From: Pseudomonadota bacterium
Lineage (GTDB): Bacteria; Pseudomonadota; Gammaproteobacteria; Acidiferrobacterales; UBA6901
DNA: 15,603 nucleotides
Direction of reading: 5' to 3'
Assembly (NCBI GenBank): GCA_021785795.1
Contig: JAJYEK010000079.1
Location: 1-15,603, forward strand
In this document: piece after piece, positions 14,876 through 15,603 of the stretch
How positions within the stretch are numbered: position 1 is the first letter of the stretch
How the letters are laid out: each line of letters opens with the position of its first letter
The notes under the pieces: model-generated
The model's input: only the letters and a program-made list of their open reading frames with translations
What the model was told of the DNA's origin: nothing
The model's database searches: none
Program-made: the position numbers and the translations under genes

Positions 14876-15603
14876 TCAGCTGACGCTGACCGGCCGGCCG
14901 CGCATGCCGCCCACGAAGCAGACGGGCATCGATTGTGTGTTGTGCGCGCGGCCGAACCGTCCCTGCCTGTCGACAACGATCACACCGCCCTGGGACTGCG
15001 TAACGCGCTGCATCAGTGCAATCGCGTGCCGCGCGGCAAACTGGGGGCTGGCCCTTCTCTGAAGCAGGTCCACTGCGGATTTGCCCATGACGACCCGGAT
15101 GATTGCCTCACCGACTCCCGTACAAGATGCAGCGCCCATGGCGTCGGCAAAAGTCCCGCAGCCAATCAGCGGCGTATCACCGACACGCCCTGGCAACTTG
15201 CCGAATGTGCCGCCCGTTGAAGTCGCCGCCGCGACCACTCCCCGGACATCCGCGGCCACCGCACCCACAGTTCCCACTGCCGCCTGCCAACGACGCAGCT
15301 GCTGTGCCACAACCAGCGATGCTTCGCTGCAGCTTCGTACCCCCAATTTCCTGGCGTAACGGACCGCACCGTCACCGACAAGCAGCAGATGGCGTCCGTC
15401 CTCGAGAATGCGGCGCGCCAGGGCCACCGGGTTCCGGATACGCCTTATGGCGGCAACCGCTCCAGCCCGCATGCTACCGCCATCCATGATCGCCGCGTCC
15501 AGCTCCACGCGACCTTCGGCATTGAGCACCGAGCCGGTTCCAGCATTAAAGGATGGATTGTCTTCAAGAATAACTACCGCCGCCTCGACCGCATCCAGGG
15601 CCG
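14876..15603 (-). CDS. Plant-type L-asparaginase / isoaspartyl peptidase (Ntn-hydrolase), 5' part cut by window edge
   Basis: Enzymes of this family cleave themselves into two subunits and hydrolyse asparagine or isoaspartyl dipeptides. About 242 codons are visible; the frame continues off the right edge, so the N-terminus is missing. The visible start ALDAVEAAVVILEDNPSFNA then GTGSVLNAEGRVELDA and IMDGG is the conserved alpha-subunit core. The autocleavage site is GTVGAVA, with the nucleophile Thr encoded at 15269-15271. RVGDTPLIGCGTFAD and SCTGVGEAIIR supply the substrate-binding loops of the beta subunit. The linker before the Thr is short: only about five residues separate QLRRW from the Thr, against roughly thirty in E. 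coli IaaA as I recall it. It converges with the flagellar cluster and probably has no part in motility. Confidence 0.94.
   Translation of the reverse strand, partial: ALDAVEAAVVILEDNPSFNAGTGSVLNAEGRVELDAAIMDGGSMRAGAVAAIRRIRNPVALARRILEDGRHLLLVGDGAVRYARKLGVRSCSEASLVVAQQLRRWQAAVGTVGAVAADVRGVVAAATSTGGTFGKLPGRVGDTPLIGCGTFADAMGAASCTGVGEAIIRVVMGKSAVDLLQRRASPQFAARHAIALMQRVTQSQGGVIVVDRQGRFGRAHNTQSMPVCFVGGMRGRPVSVS

Noticed and set aside
14862..14890. Possible two-way terminator between the converging PilZ and asparaginase genes
   Set aside because: Only short AGCT/CAGC repeats and no T-run on either strand.
15302..15317. Minus-strand TGGCAC-N5-CTGC inside the asparaginase gene
   Set aside because: Sigma-54-like with one mismatch, but it lies deep in a coding region of an unrelated gene with nothing suitable downstream.
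1..15603. CRISPR arrays, insertion sequences, tRNA or rRNA genes
   Set aside because: I saw no direct-repeat array, transposase, integrase or structural RNA signature; coding density and family identity are those of a core flagellar locus.

Overview
The window is a polar-flagellum gene block from a GC-rich proteobacterium, most likely a gammaproteobacterium. Three things support this. The gene order flgB-to-flgK, cheR-cheV, flgA, flgM, flgN, PilZ protein resembles the Pseudomonas arrangement. FlgJ carries its own C-terminal muramidase-like domain, as in beta- and gammaproteobacteria. The promoters I can read are of the sigma-54 and sigma-28 (FliA) types, a combination typical of Pseudomonas/Vibrio-like flagellar cascades rather than FlhDC-driven ones. 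I cannot name the genus.

Layout, left to right. Positions 1-8650 hold a ten-gene minus-strand operon for the flagellar rod, hook, rings and hook-filament junction: flgB, flgC, flgD, flgE, flgF, flgG, flgH, flgI, flgJ and flgK. The last gene, flgK, runs off the left edge, and flgL is not in the window. Positions 8651-8923 are a non-coding control region upstream of flgB with a consensus-perfect sigma-54 promoter and an upstream palindrome. Positions 8924-10874 hold cheR and cheV on the minus strand. Positions 10875-11046 are a divergent control region, with a sigma-28-type promoter facing cheV and a sigma-54-type promoter facing the next gene. Positions 11047-14864 hold a plus-strand set: a soluble chemoreceptor, flgA, flgM, flgN and a YcgR/FlgZ-type PilZ protein, with a sigma-28 promoter just before flgM. 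The right end (14876-15603, minus) is the 3' part of a plant-type asparaginase / isoaspartyl peptidase that converges on the flagellar cluster and is probably unrelated to it.

The set reads as a staged assembly line. Sigma-54 starts the rod and hook operon and the chemoreceptor-flgA unit. FlgA helps FlgI polymerise into the P ring, FlgH makes the L ring, FlgJ caps the rod and opens the peptidoglycan, FlgD caps the hook, and FlgE, FlgF, FlgG, FlgB and FlgC form the hook and rod. FlgM holds FliA until the hook is finished. FliA then drives flgM-flgN, cheV-cheR, and apparently flgK from a promoter buried in the end of flgJ. FlgN chaperones FlgK/FlgL, and the PilZ protein links motor behaviour to cyclic di-GMP.

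Nothing here looks like a wholly new system. The points worth a second look are a soluble chemoreceptor whose C-terminal zinc-binding (CZB) domain keeps its motif spacing but has lost three of four metal ligands, a sigma-28 promoter-like sequence lying across the flgB start codon, a sigma-28 promoter inside the 3' end of flgJ, and a strong hairpin just ahead of the flgK ribosome binding site.
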